The notes below the pieces were generated by a model, which saw only the letters and a program-made list of their open reading frames with translations, made no database searches and was not told the origin of the DNA. Shown piece by piece: positions 28,322 to 37,644 of a DNA stretch of 64,000 bases. Source of the DNA: Arthrobacter sp. PAMC25284 (GTDB taxonomy: Bacteria; Actinomycetota; Actinomycetes; Actinomycetales; Micrococcaceae); contig NZ_CP080382.1 in NCBI RefSeq assembly GCF_019443425.1, forward strand, positions 1,364,001 through 1,428,000. Reading direction: 5' to 3'. Position numbers and translations under genes: made by a program. Each line of letters begins with the position of its first letter. Position 1 is the first letter of the stretch.

Positions 28322-28418
28322 ACCAACCGGAAGTCCAAAACGCCTGTGCGAAGCGGTCGGCACGGACGTAGGCTGTGAGCAGTTGGCATGGATCACGTGC
28401 CAGGGAGGACGTCGAAGA

Positions 28419-29732
28419 ATGCGGATTTCGGTCATCGGTTGCGGATATTTGGGGGCGGTCCACGCGGCCTGCATGGCACGGCTTGGCCACGACGTGGTGG
28501 GCATCGATGTCGACGCCGCCAAAGTCGCCCAACTGTCCGACGGCCAGGCTCCCTTCTACGAACCGGACCTCGATGATCTCCTGACCGAACTGGAGGATAC
28601 CGGCCGACTGCGGTTTACCACCGACATGGCCGCCGCGCGCGGCTCCGAAGTCCACTTCATCTGTGTTGGCACACCGCAAAAACGCGGCGAAAACGGCGCC
28701 GATCTGCGGTATGTCGATGCCGCCGTTGAAGCCTTGGCCGCCTACGTCTCCCCCGGCGATGTGGTTGCTGGAAAGTCCACAGTTCCAGTCGGCACCGCTG
28801 CACGCCTCGCTGAGGTCATCACAGCCGCGGAGCCGCACGCCACGCTGGTCTGGAACCCTGAATTCCTCCGTGAAGGCCACGCCGTCGCTGATACCCTGGG
28901 CCCCGACCGGTTTGTCTACGGCGTACCTGACGGCAGTGAAGAGCACCCCGCAGTGGCTGTGCTGGACCGTGTTTACGAGACTCCGCTGGCCACCGGCACG
29001 CCGCGGCTCGTGCTGGACTATGCGACGGCGGAACTGGTCAAGGCAGCTGCCAATTCGTTCCTCGCCACCAAAATCTCCTTCATCAATGCGATGGCCGAGG
29101 TCTGTGAAGCCACCGGAGCGGACGTCTCCCGGCTGGCGGATGCGCTCGGCCTCGATGACAGGATCGGACGGAAGTTCCTGAACGCGGGCATCGGCTTCGG
29201 CGGCGGCTGCCTGCCGAAGGACATCCGCGCTTTTATGGCCCGCGCCGGTGAGCTGGGCGCGGACCAGGCCCTGTCCTTCCTGCGCGAGGTGGATGCCATC
29301 AACATGCGCCGGCGAATCCGGGTGGTGGAGTTGACCCGTGAGCTATGCGGCGGAACCCTGATGGGGCAGCGCATCGCAGTACTGGGCGCCGCGTTCAAGC
29401 CCGAGAGCGATGACGTCCGCGACTCCCCCGCGCTCAGCGCGGCGGCGCAACTCCAGCTTCAGGGCGCCATCGTCACCGTCACGGATCCCCAGGCGCTGGC
29501 CAATGCCGCCAAGCGATTCCCCGAGTTGCCACTGGAACCTGATCTGGAGGCCACGCTGCACAAGGCGGACGCCGTGCTGCTCCTGACCGAGTGGAAGCAG
29601 TACCGCGACATGGATCCGCACACAGTCAAGGCACTGGTGTCAGCTCCGCGCATCCTGGACGGCCGCAACGTCCTGGACCCGGCCAAGTGGCGCGCCGCTG
29701 GCTGGACCTATAAAGGCCTCGGCCGGCCCTGA
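28419..29732 (+). CDS. UDP-glucose 6-dehydrogenase
   Basis: 437 residues from ATG 28419; a start 12 codons upstream is open but precedes the fold. It oxidises UDP-glucose twice to UDP-glucuronate, a precursor for acidic polysaccharides. Visible features are the NAD motif VIGCGYLGAVHAACM, STVPVGT, WNPEFLREG, the Lys/Asn segment AELVKAAANSFLATKISF, and GFGGGCLPKD with catalytic Cys264, then the UDP-binding C-terminal domain. Length is typical. It may feed the surface-polymer genes that begin a few kilobases to the right. Confidence 0.9.
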   Translation: MRISVIGCGYLGAVHAACMARLGHDVVGIDVDAAKVAQLSDGQAPFYEPDLDDLLTELEDTGRLRFTTDMAAARGSEVHFICVGTPQKRGENGADLRYVDAAVEALAAYVSPGDVVAGKSTVPVGTAARLAEVITAAEPHATLVWNPEFLREGHAVADTLGPDRFVYGVPDGSEEHPAVAVLDRVYETPLATGTPRLVLDYATAELVKAAANSFLATKISFINAMAEVCEATGADVSRLADALGLDDRIGRKFLNAGIGFGGGCLPKDIRAFMARAGELGADQALSFLREVDAINMRRRIRVVELTRELCGGTLMGQRIAVLGAAFKPESDDVRDSPALSAAAQLQLQGAIVTVTDPQALANAAKRFPELPLEPDLEATLHKADAVLLLTEWKQYRDMDPHTVKALVSAPRILDGRNVLDPAKWRAAGWTYKGLGRP

Positions 29733-29785
29733 CCCGTTGGACCCGACCCGCCGGACCCGGGCCTGCCGGGACGGCGTGCTGCCTG

Positions 29786-30256
29786 CTATGCGGAGGGCGC
29801 CTCTGCTGAGAGCGCCTGGCCAAGGGCATCCTCGGCCGCAACCCAGGACAGCATGGCGCACTTGACCCGGGCTGCGTAGCGGGAAACTCCCTCGAACGCG
29901 GCGGCGTCACCGAGGACTTCCGGGTCCGCGGCCACTTTGCCGCGCGAGCGGAGCACTTCCCGGAAGCTGCCGATCACCGTGCGGAGCTCTTCCGGGGTCA
30001 TGCCCTCGGCCAGATCCGTCAGCACCGAAGCGGAGGCCATCGAGATCGAACATCCGTCGCCGTCCCAGCGCAGCTCGCTCACCTGACCGTCGGACACCGC
30101 AACCCGGAGCGTGATTTCATCGCCGCAGACCGGGTTGAGCTGGTGCGACTGTCCCGTTGTTGAACCCCCGGGCGCCGCGACGCCTGCCAGGCCGCTGCCG
30201 TGGCGGGCTTTGGAGTGCTCCAGGATGATCTGTTGATAAAGCTGGTCAAGACTCAT
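29786..30256 (-). CDS. sufU: Iron-sulfur cluster assembly protein SufU
   Basis: 156 residues from ATG 30256, 12 bases after the sufS stop. In Gram-positive bacteria SufU is a zinc-dependent sulfur acceptor that activates SufS. Ligand residues are present: C44 and D46 in NPVCGDE, C69 in DGDGCSIS and C133 in VKCAMLSW. The loop between helices matches SufU rather than IscU. It converges with the UDP-glucose dehydrogenase gene. sufB, sufC and sufD are not in this window, so either they lie elsewhere or this is an accessory desulfurase pair. Confidence 0.9.
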   Translation of the reverse strand: MSLDQLYQQIILEHSKARHGSGLAGVAAPGGSTTGQSHQLNPVCGDEITLRVAVSDGQVSELRWDGDGCSISMASASVLTDLAEGMTPEELRTVIGSFREVLRSRGKVAADPEVLGDAAAFEGVSRYAARVKCAMLSWVAAEDALGQALSAEAPSA

Positions 30257-30268
30257 GTACTGCTGTCC

Positions 30269-31576
30269 TTAAGCCTGGAAGTAACCGCGGACGCCGGCAA
30301 CGGCGTCAAGAAACGCGTCCACATCATCTGTTGTGTTGTAAAGGTAGGTGCTGGCCCGTGTGGTTGCCGTCAGCCCGAGCCGGCGGTGCAGCGGCTGGGC
30401 GCAGTGGTGACCCACCCGCACGGCGATGCCCCGGCTGTCCAGGAACTGTCCGACGTCGTGGGCGTGCACGCCCGCCACGTCGAAGGCGGCCAGGCCGATC
30501 CGTTCCCGGCCCGCCGCCGGGCCCAGCACCCGGATCCCGGGGATGGCTTCCAGGCCTTCCACGAGGCGCTGGCCCAGCTCAGCCTCCCAGGCGTGGATGC
30601 GGGCTATTCCGGTTTCGCTGAGGTAGTTCGCCGCGGCTGCCAGGGCCACAGCCTGGGAGATCCGCTGGGTCCCGGCCTCAAAACGCTGCGGGCTGGGCAG
30701 AAATCCGGCCCGGTCCATAGTAACGGTGGTGATCATGGAGCCACCGGTCAGGAAAGGCGGCATGGCGTTAAGCAGCTCGGCGCGGCCGTAAAGTCCGCCA
30801 ATGCCCGTCGGGGCCAGCATCTTATGCCCGGAGAAAACGGCGAAGTCCACGTCCAGGGCCTTGACGTCCAGCGGCAGGTGCGGGGCGGACTGGCACGCGT
30901 CGAGCACCACGAGTGCGCCCACGGCCCGTGCGAGGCCCACCAGCGTCTCCACCGGGTTGATGGTGCCAAGGACATTCGAGGCGTGGGTGAAGGCCACGAT
31001 CCTCGTGCGGGGTCCGATGATCCGGGCCGCCGCGTCGAGGTCCAGGGTTCCGTGGTCATCCACGGGAATGAATTTCAGGCTTGCCCCGGTACGTTCGGTC
31101 AGTTGCTGCCAGGGAATCAGGTTGGCGTGGTGCTCCATCTCCGTTACCACCACCTCGTCGCCTGCCGACAGCGCAAACCTCGCGGCCTCCGGAGCGGCGC
31201 CGGGGAGCGAGGCGTTAAGGAAGGAGTAGCTGAGCAGGTTCAGGCCTTCGGTGGCATTTGAGGTCCAGACAAGTTCATCGTCTGCGGCGCCAATGAAGGC
31301 CGCCACCGTTTCGCGGGCATCCTCGAAGACCTCGGTGGCCTCGACGGCCAGGTGATGGGCGCCGCGGTGGACCGCCGAGTTGCGCTGCTCGTAGAACTCC
31401 TGTTCGGCCTCCAGCACGCTGACGGGATTCTGCGACGTGGCCCCGGAATCGAGGTAAATCAGCGGCCTGCCGTTGACGGTCTGCTGCAGGATCGGGAAGT
31501 CGTTACGGATCCTCAGGACCTCGTCGTTTCCAATTGCCGCGGCAGAGCTGCGCAGGTGGGCTGGGATGGCAACCAT
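30269..31576 (-). CDS. sufS: Cysteine desulfurase SufS
   Basis: 435 residues from ATG 31576, which has CAGGAG seven bases upstream; the open frame continues 102 codons further upstream but reads unrelated antisense sequence. The enzyme is PLP-dependent and passes sulfur from cysteine to SufU. Motifs are TSNATEGLN, EMEHHANLIPW, FSGHKMLAPTG with PLP Lys252, and RVGHHCAQP with catalytic Cys392 on the short class II loop. A GATAAT box at 31665-31670 (minus strand) could be its -10 element and overlaps the end of the diesterase gene. Confidence 0.92.
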   Translation of the reverse strand: MVAIPAHLRSSAAAIGNDEVLRIRNDFPILQQTVNGRPLIYLDSGATSQNPVSVLEAEQEFYEQRNSAVHRGAHHLAVEATEVFEDARETVAAFIGAADDELVWTSNATEGLNLLSYSFLNASLPGAAPEAARFALSAGDEVVVTEMEHHANLIPWQQLTERTGASLKFIPVDDHGTLDLDAAARIIGPRTRIVAFTHASNVLGTINPVETLVGLARAVGALVVLDACQSAPHLPLDVKALDVDFAVFSGHKMLAPTGIGGLYGRAELLNAMPPFLTGGSMITTVTMDRAGFLPSPQRFEAGTQRISQAVALAAAANYLSETGIARIHAWEAELGQRLVEGLEAIPGIRVLGPAAGRERIGLAAFDVAGVHAHDVGQFLDSRGIAVRVGHHCAQPLHRRLGLTATTRASTYLYNTTDDVDAFLDAVAGVRGYFQA

Positions 31577-31665
31577 GGGAGGACTCCTGGATTGGCGTTT
31601 GCTGCAGCGCATATTCCCGCCGGCCAGTGAGGTCGATGGAAATACGTCACACAGATTCGTCCTAA

Positions 31666-33231
31666 TTATCCCACGGCCGAACAGCCGTCCTTCGCGCTGG
31701 GTTCCCGGAGCCGGACCCGGCGGAATTCGACCGGGGGGCCGGCAATGTAATTCTTCAGCAGGGAAAGCCACGCGCCGCCGTACCGGATGTCGTCCGACTC
31801 GGCCGTCCAGGTCTGGGATCCGCCGCCCGCGCGCCGGGCCGCGATCCGGCCGGGGCTCATCGCTACCACCAAGGCAACCCATTCTCCGGGCACCGGCGCG
31901 GGACTGGAAACGTGGGCAAGACTGACCGCGGGCGACGTGCCGCCGTCCTGTCGATAGAGCGTGAGGGTGCCGTCGGCGGTGAAATCGAGGTGGTACCCCA
32001 CCACGGACCGGGGGTCACCGGCGCGGTAGGGCCCGTCCCCGTCCTGCCCGAAGGCGACTCCGGCGCCGTTCCGCCCGGCAGGGACCCGCTCCGGCCAGCG
32101 GAGCTCAAACTCCAGCTCCCACTCCGGAACATTGACGGATTCGGCCATTGACCCGAGCACATAGCCGGACGTCTCCCGACTGGAGATGCGGACGGCCCCG
32201 TCCACGAACGAGGGCTGCTCATCCCAGACTGCGTCGGCCGCCCAGGGCAGATCGCCGGTGCCCCGCCGCCCGTCCGCGAAACTGTCCTCCATGCGCGGCG
32301 CATCAAGGTGCAGGACATTCCGGATGTTCGAGCAAATGAAACCGCGCACGCCGAGGTTCAGCAACCGGGCATGCTCGCTGCGCCGGTGGACCTCCCATGC
32401 GGCGACGGGCTTCCCCGTGCCCACCATCTCGCGGATCATGGCTTCCGGGGCCGTGTGATGGACGCCAAGCACATCCACCCCCGGCGAAAGCTCTGCGACC
32501 CGCTCTTTTTCCCGCGACGTCATGTAACCGAAGGTCGTGTACCCGCGGGCCGCCGCCAGGTCATGGCCGGGCGAGGACGCCGGCTGTTTCCAAACAATGT
32601 GTTCGCGCGCGTTTGGATAGTTCTCCAGCAGTTCGAGAATTTCGTCTGCGTTGGTGCCGGGTTTGTCCTCCAGGAAGATTACGTGCGTTGCGGCGAAGGC
32701 GTCCAGGACGTCGGTCAGCAGCGGAATGGGTTCCAGCGGTGTCGCCGGACCAAGCCATGCGCGCGCGTCATTGCGCAGCGATTCCACCGCGGCATAGGAC
32801 GCGCGCGGGATGGTCAAGTCGATCCCCGTCAAGCGCAGGGCGTTGAGGTCGTGGTGGCAGACGAGCACCTCCTCCCGGGTGGAGGACACTGACACCTCGA
32901 TCGCTTTGAGCCCGGCGTCCACCGACGACTGGTAGGCGCGCATGGTGTGCTCTGGCCAGTTATCCCCCGATCCCCGGTGCGCGACGAAGAACGACGGCGC
33001 CGCCAGCAACTCCGCAATCGTAAATGGCCCGCGGTCTCCCGGTGCCGCGATCACGCCCTCCGCCACGAACACGGCGGCCGCAGCGGAGGCCGGCACGATC
33101 TCGGCCCGCGGCCGGAACGGGCCGGCCGGCGGCACGGGACATGCCGAGCATCCTGCCGCGCCGAGAACGGTTCCGGCGGCGGTCAGGCCCAGGAAATGGC
33201 GCCGGGAGACCGGCATCCGGGAGCCCCTCAT
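31666..33231 (-). CDS. Tat-exported glycerophosphodiester phosphodiesterase lipoprotein
   Basis: 521 residues from ATG 33231, overlapping the preceding stop by ATGA. The N-terminus has a twin-arginine motif (SRRHFLG) and a lipobox-like LGAAGC, so it is probably exported folded and lipid-anchored. The GDPD TIM-barrel spans about residues 70-320: HRGSGDNWPEHT carries the first catalytic His, EVSVSSTREEVLVCHHDLN the acidic and second His residues, and EDKPG the later acidic site. The remaining 200 residues form a beta-rich LamG-like domain that may bind sugars. Being the last gene of the Wzz/Wzy set, it may trim glycerophosphate groups from teichoic-acid-like polymers (inference). Confidence 0.85.
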   Translation of the reverse strand: MRGSRMPVSRRHFLGLTAAGTVLGAAGCSACPVPPAGPFRPRAEIVPASAAAAVFVAEGVIAAPGDRGPFTIAELLAAPSFFVAHRGSGDNWPEHTMRAYQSSVDAGLKAIEVSVSSTREEVLVCHHDLNALRLTGIDLTIPRASYAAVESLRNDARAWLGPATPLEPIPLLTDVLDAFAATHVIFLEDKPGTNADEILELLENYPNAREHIVWKQPASSPGHDLAAARGYTTFGYMTSREKERVAELSPGVDVLGVHHTAPEAMIREMVGTGKPVAAWEVHRRSEHARLLNLGVRGFICSNIRNVLHLDAPRMEDSFADGRRGTGDLPWAADAVWDEQPSFVDGAVRISSRETSGYVLGSMAESVNVPEWELEFELRWPERVPAGRNGAGVAFGQDGDGPYRAGDPRSVVGYHLDFTADGTLTLYRQDGGTSPAVSLAHVSSPAPVPGEWVALVVAMSPGRIAARRAGGGSQTWTAESDDIRYGGAWLSLLKNYIAGPPVEFRRVRLREPSAKDGCSAVG

Positions 33232-34556
33232 GGCAGGCGCGATCCCGGCAACTCCGGCGCGTACAGGTCTCCGGCCATAGGTGCAGGATCAGCCGCAGGC
33301 ACCCGTGCGCGCTCGAGATTGGACCTCTCACGCGCTTCGTCGGCCGCGATGACCACCATGGCGAAAACGGTCCAAACGACAATTCCAGCGGCGGAACGGG
33401 TCGCCAGCGAGCTATAGGTCTGCGGAATGGCGAGCGCCATAATGCCGGCGAGCATCAGTCCGGGGTATCCCGTGCGGCGGCCGTAACGGGCCAACAGGAC
33501 GAGCATCGACCCGAAGTAAAGGCCCGCGAAGACGACGCCGATATCGATGCCGTACATCAAGGTTGGGTTCTCAAGACTGGTCTCCAGTCCTGCTTGGGCG
33601 GCAACACGGTAGCTGGAGCCTATGCCGTCCCCTGCCAGCGCGTAATCGGCCCACCTGCTCAGGTAGTACTCAAGGGCAAGGCCGCGCGCTTCGGTGGAGC
33701 CGGTGTCGTTGGAGAGCCGGGCCGCTACACCCGCGATCAAGGGCGAGGCCATGATGGCCGCGCCGCCGCCGGCCATCACCACCAGCATGGCCGACTTAAC
33801 CCAGACGGGCCGACGGGTGAAAATAAGGACAGCAAAAATGGAGACTGCCAGGCTGGCGAGCCCCACACGAGACTGGGAGATCAGCATGCCCACTGACATG
33901 AGTCCGAGCAGCGCGGCTTGGAGCCACGGCCTGCCAATTCCGATGACCAGCGGCGCGGCAACGCAGATAACAAGCGACAGAGCCAGCGGCTGGTCCAGTG
34001 TCCCCATCCAGCGGCCGGAATCCCGGGCAAACCAATACTGCGTGCTGAACCCGGACTGGAAGAAAATCACTGACCCCGTTATCCATTGCAGGACGGCAAC
34101 GCCACACACGAGGGCCACCAGGGACAGCATCAGCGTGCGAAGCATCACCACGAGACCTTGGCCGCGGGCCGCGTGGGACAACAGGAGCAGGAAATAGAGC
34201 ACCGGAACGACGATCTGATCGATGAGCAGGACCATTCCGCCCCGGCCGGAAGTTACGGAGGTCAGGAAGGCTGCGAGCATCACCACGAACAGAACCAGAA
34301 AGAGCACGAAGTGCCGGGCCACGGCCATCCGGATGCTTTCCGGATCGTGAAGCATTCTCATGACGAAGACCGAAAGGACAAGCCAGGTGGCGGCGTGAAC
34401 GGATAATGGACCGGACGATATTCCCGTGAGAACCGGGGACCCGATGGCCGGGACGAGAAACCAGAGGCAAAGAGCGGCGGCCAGCAGCACCCGCACCTGG
34501 TTCCGCAATAGGACTGACGCGCCAAGGCAGAGGCCAATCCACAGCGCCAACTGCAT
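33228..34556 (-). CDS. O-antigen ligase/polymerase (Wzy-like) membrane protein
   Basis: 442 residues from ATG 34556. About twelve hydrophobic spans are visible, with the large external loop typical of Wzy/WaaL proteins in the second half (QSGFSTQYWFARDSGRWMG region) and the motif ISQSRVGLASL. Such proteins polymerise lipid-linked sugar repeat units outside the membrane or ligate them. It follows the Wzz/kinase gene after 59 bases and overlaps the diesterase gene by four bases, so the three form one transcription unit. The C-terminal 35 residues are cytosolic and Arg/Ala-rich. Confidence 0.82.
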   Translation of the reverse strand: MQLALWIGLCLGASVLLRNQVRVLLAAALCLWFLVPAIGSPVLTGISSGPLSVHAATWLVLSVFVMRMLHDPESIRMAVARHFVLFLVLFVVMLAAFLTSVTSGRGGMVLLIDQIVVPVLYFLLLLSHAARGQGLVVMLRTLMLSLVALVCGVAVLQWITGSVIFFQSGFSTQYWFARDSGRWMGTLDQPLALSLVICVAAPLVIGIGRPWLQAALLGLMSVGMLISQSRVGLASLAVSIFAVLIFTRRPVWVKSAMLVVMAGGGAAIMASPLIAGVAARLSNDTGSTEARGLALEYYLSRWADYALAGDGIGSSYRVAAQAGLETSLENPTLMYGIDIGVVFAGLYFGSMLVLLARYGRRTGYPGLMLAGIMALAIPQTYSSLATRSAAGIVVWTVFAMVVIAADEARERSNLERARVPAADPAPMAGDLYAPELPGSRLP

Positions 34557-34615
34557 TTACAGCCCCTGGCCGGACGTCTGACGCCGGGACAGGCTGTCCC
34601 CGCAAGCGCCCATGC

Positions 34616-36118
34616 TCAGTGCTTTCCGGCAGCTTCGGTGACCGGCTGCGGTTCCACCGGCGCTGCCGGCGCCGCCCTCCGTTTCCGCCGCGCCCCCGAC
34701 AGCCGGGAACGCCTGAGGCCCGCCGGGACAGCCTCCGCGAGCTGGCGCGGCAGCGCCGTCAGAACGGCCCCCGACACCCGCCCCTTGACCAGTTCCAGGT
34801 TCCGCAGCGATGACCGCAGCAATTCGCGGCTGACCTTCTGGTACATCACGACCATCACCGTCGAGTCGGACCGGACCGCCAGCAGCGCTGCATCGCTCAG
34901 CGGCTGCAGGGCGGGCGCGTCAATGATCACACGGGTGTAAGAGCCCCGCATTTCGCCCAGCACGGCGGTCATGGACCGGCTTGCGATGAGTTCGGTCGGA
35001 TTGTCCGGGGCGGCTCCGGCGGCCACGACGTCGAACCCGGCGCCCGGTGCGTGCTGGATGACGCTTTTCAGGGCGGAGCGGCCGGCGAGGACATCAGTGA
35101 GGCCAAGTCCGCCTGGCAGCCCTAGATCGTGAGCCAGCTGCGGCTTGTGGAGGTCGGCCTCCACCAGCAGGGTGCGTTCCCCCGCCTCGGCCCAGGCGCG
35201 TGCCAGCATGAGGGCTACCGTGGATTTTCCCTCACCCGGGGTAGCCGAAGTAATAACCAGGACGGCGGAAGCCGGCGCGGCCGGTAAATGGTCGATATTG
35301 GTCCGGAGCCGCCGCGCGGCCTCGTCAAACCCGGAGGCCGGCCGCTGCTGCAGGATGGAGATGAAATTACCAGCCTCACCGGCAGCGGGAATGCGCGCAA
35401 GCACGGGCACCGCGGCGGCTTCCTCCACCTCAGCCGGGGTCCGGAGCCTCTTGTCCCCCAGCCGGCGCGAGACCACCAGAACGATGCCGGCGCCGAGTCC
35501 CAGCAATGCCCCGAGCCCGAGGTTCAACCCGACGCGCGGCGACACCGGATCCGTGGACGCCGTCGGCCCTCCAACCACGTTGAGGTCGGTCTGGCCGGCA
35601 GCGTCCTTGGTCTGCCCGGCCTCAACGGCGCGGAGCGATTCGCTGAGACGAGAGGCAATGGTCTGGGCCGCCTGGGTCGCCTTCGCGGGGTCGGGGAGGC
35701 TCACCACGACGGTGAGGATCCGGGTGTCCTGGTTTGCCGAGGCGCTGATGCTGCCCTCAACTTCCGCGGACGGGACACTCGAATTGCTGCTGAACAGCTG
35801 ACGGATGAAACTATCGCTCTCGATCAGGCTGGCATAGGCAGCGACACGTCCGCGCGACAGTTCGAGGGACTGAAGGGGTGACTGGCCGACCGCCGTATGG
35901 GACACCACATAGAACTTGACGGCGCTTTGGTACATAGGAATTGTGCTGGCAGTGACGAGCGCCGCGGCGCCCAGACCCGCCAGCAGACCTGCCAGTACCC
36001 ACAACCAGCCCCGGACTATCGCGCGCCCGTACTCTGCCAACTCCAATGGGCCACCCCCTGTGGCTTCCACGCCGCGCCGATTACCGACACAGTTCGTCAT
36101 GGTCCCCTGACGCCCCAT
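34616..36118 (-). CDS. Wzz-type chain-length regulator fused to a tyrosine-kinase-like ATPase
   Basis: 500 residues from ATG 36118; ATG 36100 with AGGGGA just upstream is an alternative that only drops six residues. Residues 26-110 form a Wzz domain with a membrane span near 38-58; a second span lies near 197-217. The cytosolic part has Walker A SATPGEGKST (291-300), a Walker A'-like LLVEADLHKPQ in which the usual first Asp is Glu and the Arg is His, and Walker B VIIDAPA. The C-terminus is basic, Pro/Ala-rich and has no tyrosine cluster, unlike typical BY-kinases. It likely controls polymer length together with the Wzy-like protein. Confidence 0.88.
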   Translation of the reverse strand: MGRQGTMTNCVGNRRGVEATGGGPLELAEYGRAIVRGWLWVLAGLLAGLGAAALVTASTIPMYQSAVKFYVVSHTAVGQSPLQSLELSRGRVAAYASLIESDSFIRQLFSSNSSVPSAEVEGSISASANQDTRILTVVVSLPDPAKATQAAQTIASRLSESLRAVEAGQTKDAAGQTDLNVVGGPTASTDPVSPRVGLNLGLGALLGLGAGIVLVVSRRLGDKRLRTPAEVEEAAAVPVLARIPAAGEAGNFISILQQRPASGFDEAARRLRTNIDHLPAAPASAVLVITSATPGEGKSTVALMLARAWAEAGERTLLVEADLHKPQLAHDLGLPGGLGLTDVLAGRSALKSVIQHAPGAGFDVVAAGAAPDNPTELIASRSMTAVLGEMRGSYTRVIIDAPALQPLSDAALLAVRSDSTVMVVMYQKVSRELLRSSLRNLELVKGRVSGAVLTALPRQLAEAVPAGLRRSRLSGARRKRRAAPAAPVEPQPVTEAAGKH

Positions 36119-36483
36119 TATTGACCGAGGTCAGGCGGTAAGGAAGCTTTTTTAGGGGATGGCTTTTGCGTGATAGCCGTGTTAACACCCGTCCCGCGCA
36201 GTATGGCCCGGCTGCCTGGTCCCAGGCAGCACACGCCGGAGACCGGGGTCCGAGGTACCGCGGCACCTAGCCAAACACCGCCGTCGGCCGTAGTCTGTCC
36301 TCAATCAAGGTGGATCTGCACGGTCTCAGCCAAGGTCTTGACCGCAGGATCCAGCAACAGGTCTCACTAAGCAACAGGTCTCAATAGCGGTCCGCGGCGA
36401 GTGGCGTGGCCGGGTCCCTGCAAGGGGGCCCTGTTCCTTCCGTCGTGCGCTTCGTGCGGCGGCGATTGATTTATGGGGGCACG
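36119..36483. promoter_or_regulatory. Divergent control region between the two polysaccharide gene sets
   Basis: About 365 bases without a gene separate the leftward Wzz/kinase gene from the rightward glycosyltransferase gene. It contains a 14-bp direct repeat AGCAACAGGTCTCA at 36353-36366 and 36370-36383 (17-bp period) and a further GGTCTCA at 36322-36328. These could bind a regulator of both gene sets. No -35/-10 pair is convincing enough to name. Confidence 0.45.
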
Positions 36484-37644
36484 ATGTCTAACAGGCGGCA
36501 ACACCTCTCGGTGCTGGTGGCGCATCCCAGCGCGGATCTCTATGGTTCGGACCGGGTGCTGCTGGAAACCGTTGAGGGACTTCGGCGGGCCGGCGCCCAG
36601 GTTGTGGTGACGTTGCCGGCGTCGGGCCCGTTGGTTCCGGAAATCGAGCGCCGCGGGGCTACGGTCGTGTTGTCCCCAACGCCGGTGCTGCGCAAAAGCA
36701 TGCTGTCCGTGCCCGGTATGTTACGGCTGGCCGTCACATCCGCCCGCGGACTACGCAGCAGTATCGGCGTAATCCGGACGGCGCGCCCGGACGTGATCCT
36801 CGCCAACACCATCACGGTCCCGCTCTGGACTCTGGCCGGCCGCCTGACGGGCGTGCCCGTGGTCACCCATGTGCACGAGGCCGAAGCGAACGCCCCGCGG
36901 GTGCTGCGGGCAGCCCTGGCCCTGCCGCTGCTTCTCTCCCACGGGATCCTGACGAACAGCCAGTTCAGCGCCGAGACACTGGCCGCGGCGCTCCCGTTCC
37001 TGCGTGGCCGCTCGGAGATCCTTTATAACGGCGTCCCCGGACCGACCGTTGCGGTCGCACCGCGTGACGGTCTCCACGGAGGGCTCCGGATCCTGTACGT
37101 GGGCCGGCTGTCCCACCGCAAGGGTGTCGACGTCGCGATCGACGCGCTGCTGGAGCTTCGGAGCTCCGGAGTGGAGGCCAAACTGGGCATTGTCGGTGCG
37201 GTTTTCCCCGGCTACGAGGATTACGAGGCGGGGCTGCGCGAGCAGGTTGCGGCCAACGGTGCGGAGAGTCATGTCACTTTCCACGGTTTTCAAAACGGGA
37301 TCTGGCCCTTCCTGGCTGAGTCCGACGTCGTCGTCGTGCCGTCACGGATTGATGAGCCGTTCGGCAACACGGCGGTGGAGGCAGTGCTGGCCTCGCGGCC
37401 GGTCATCGTCAGCAACACTTCTGGCCTGCGGGAGGCGGCGGCCGGTTACCGCTCGGCCCAGTTCGTTGAACCCGGCGACGTCGGCGAACTCGCCGCCGCT
37501 CTGGCGAGGGTTTCAGTCGGCTGGCAGGACTACCAGGCGGATGCGCGAGTCGACTCCGCGGAAGCCGTGCGTCGGCACAGCCCGGAGCACTACGGAAGGT
37601 TGATGGCAGGCCATCTGGCCCAGGCAGCCGGCAAGGCGCTGTGA
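36484..37644 (+). CDS. Glycosyltransferase family 4 protein
   Basis: 386 residues from ATG 36484 with GGGGGC seven bases upstream; the longer open-frame start reads non-family residues. It has a GT-B fold: N-terminal acceptor domain (LVAHPSADLYGSDRVLLETVEGL), then the donor domain with ILYVGRLSHRKGVDVAI and the nucleotide-sugar site SRIDEPFGNTAVEAVLASRP, which supplies the retaining-type ExxxxxxxE acidic pair in modified form. It transfers a sugar to a lipid-linked intermediate on the cytosolic face. It overlaps the flippase gene by four bases, starting a three-gene rightward operon. Confidence 0.85.
   Translation: MSNRRQHLSVLVAHPSADLYGSDRVLLETVEGLRRAGAQVVVTLPASGPLVPEIERRGATVVLSPTPVLRKSMLSVPGMLRLAVTSARGLRSSIGVIRTARPDVILANTITVPLWTLAGRLTGVPVVTHVHEAEANAPRVLRAALALPLLLSHGILTNSQFSAETLAAALPFLRGRSEILYNGVPGPTVAVAPRDGLHGGLRILYVGRLSHRKGVDVAIDALLELRSSGVEAKLGIVGAVFPGYEDYEAGLREQVAANGAESHVTFHGFQNGIWPFLAESDVVVVPSRIDEPFGNTAVEAVLASRPVIVSNTSGLREAAAGYRSAQFVEPGDVGELAAALARVSVGWQDYQADARVDSAEAVRRHSPEHYGRLMAGHLAQAAGKAL

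Noticed and set aside
31577..31882. N-terminal extension of SufS by 102 codons
   Set aside because: The extension is antisense-like sequence overlapping the diesterase gene; the ATG at 31576 has a good ribosome site and matches the family start.
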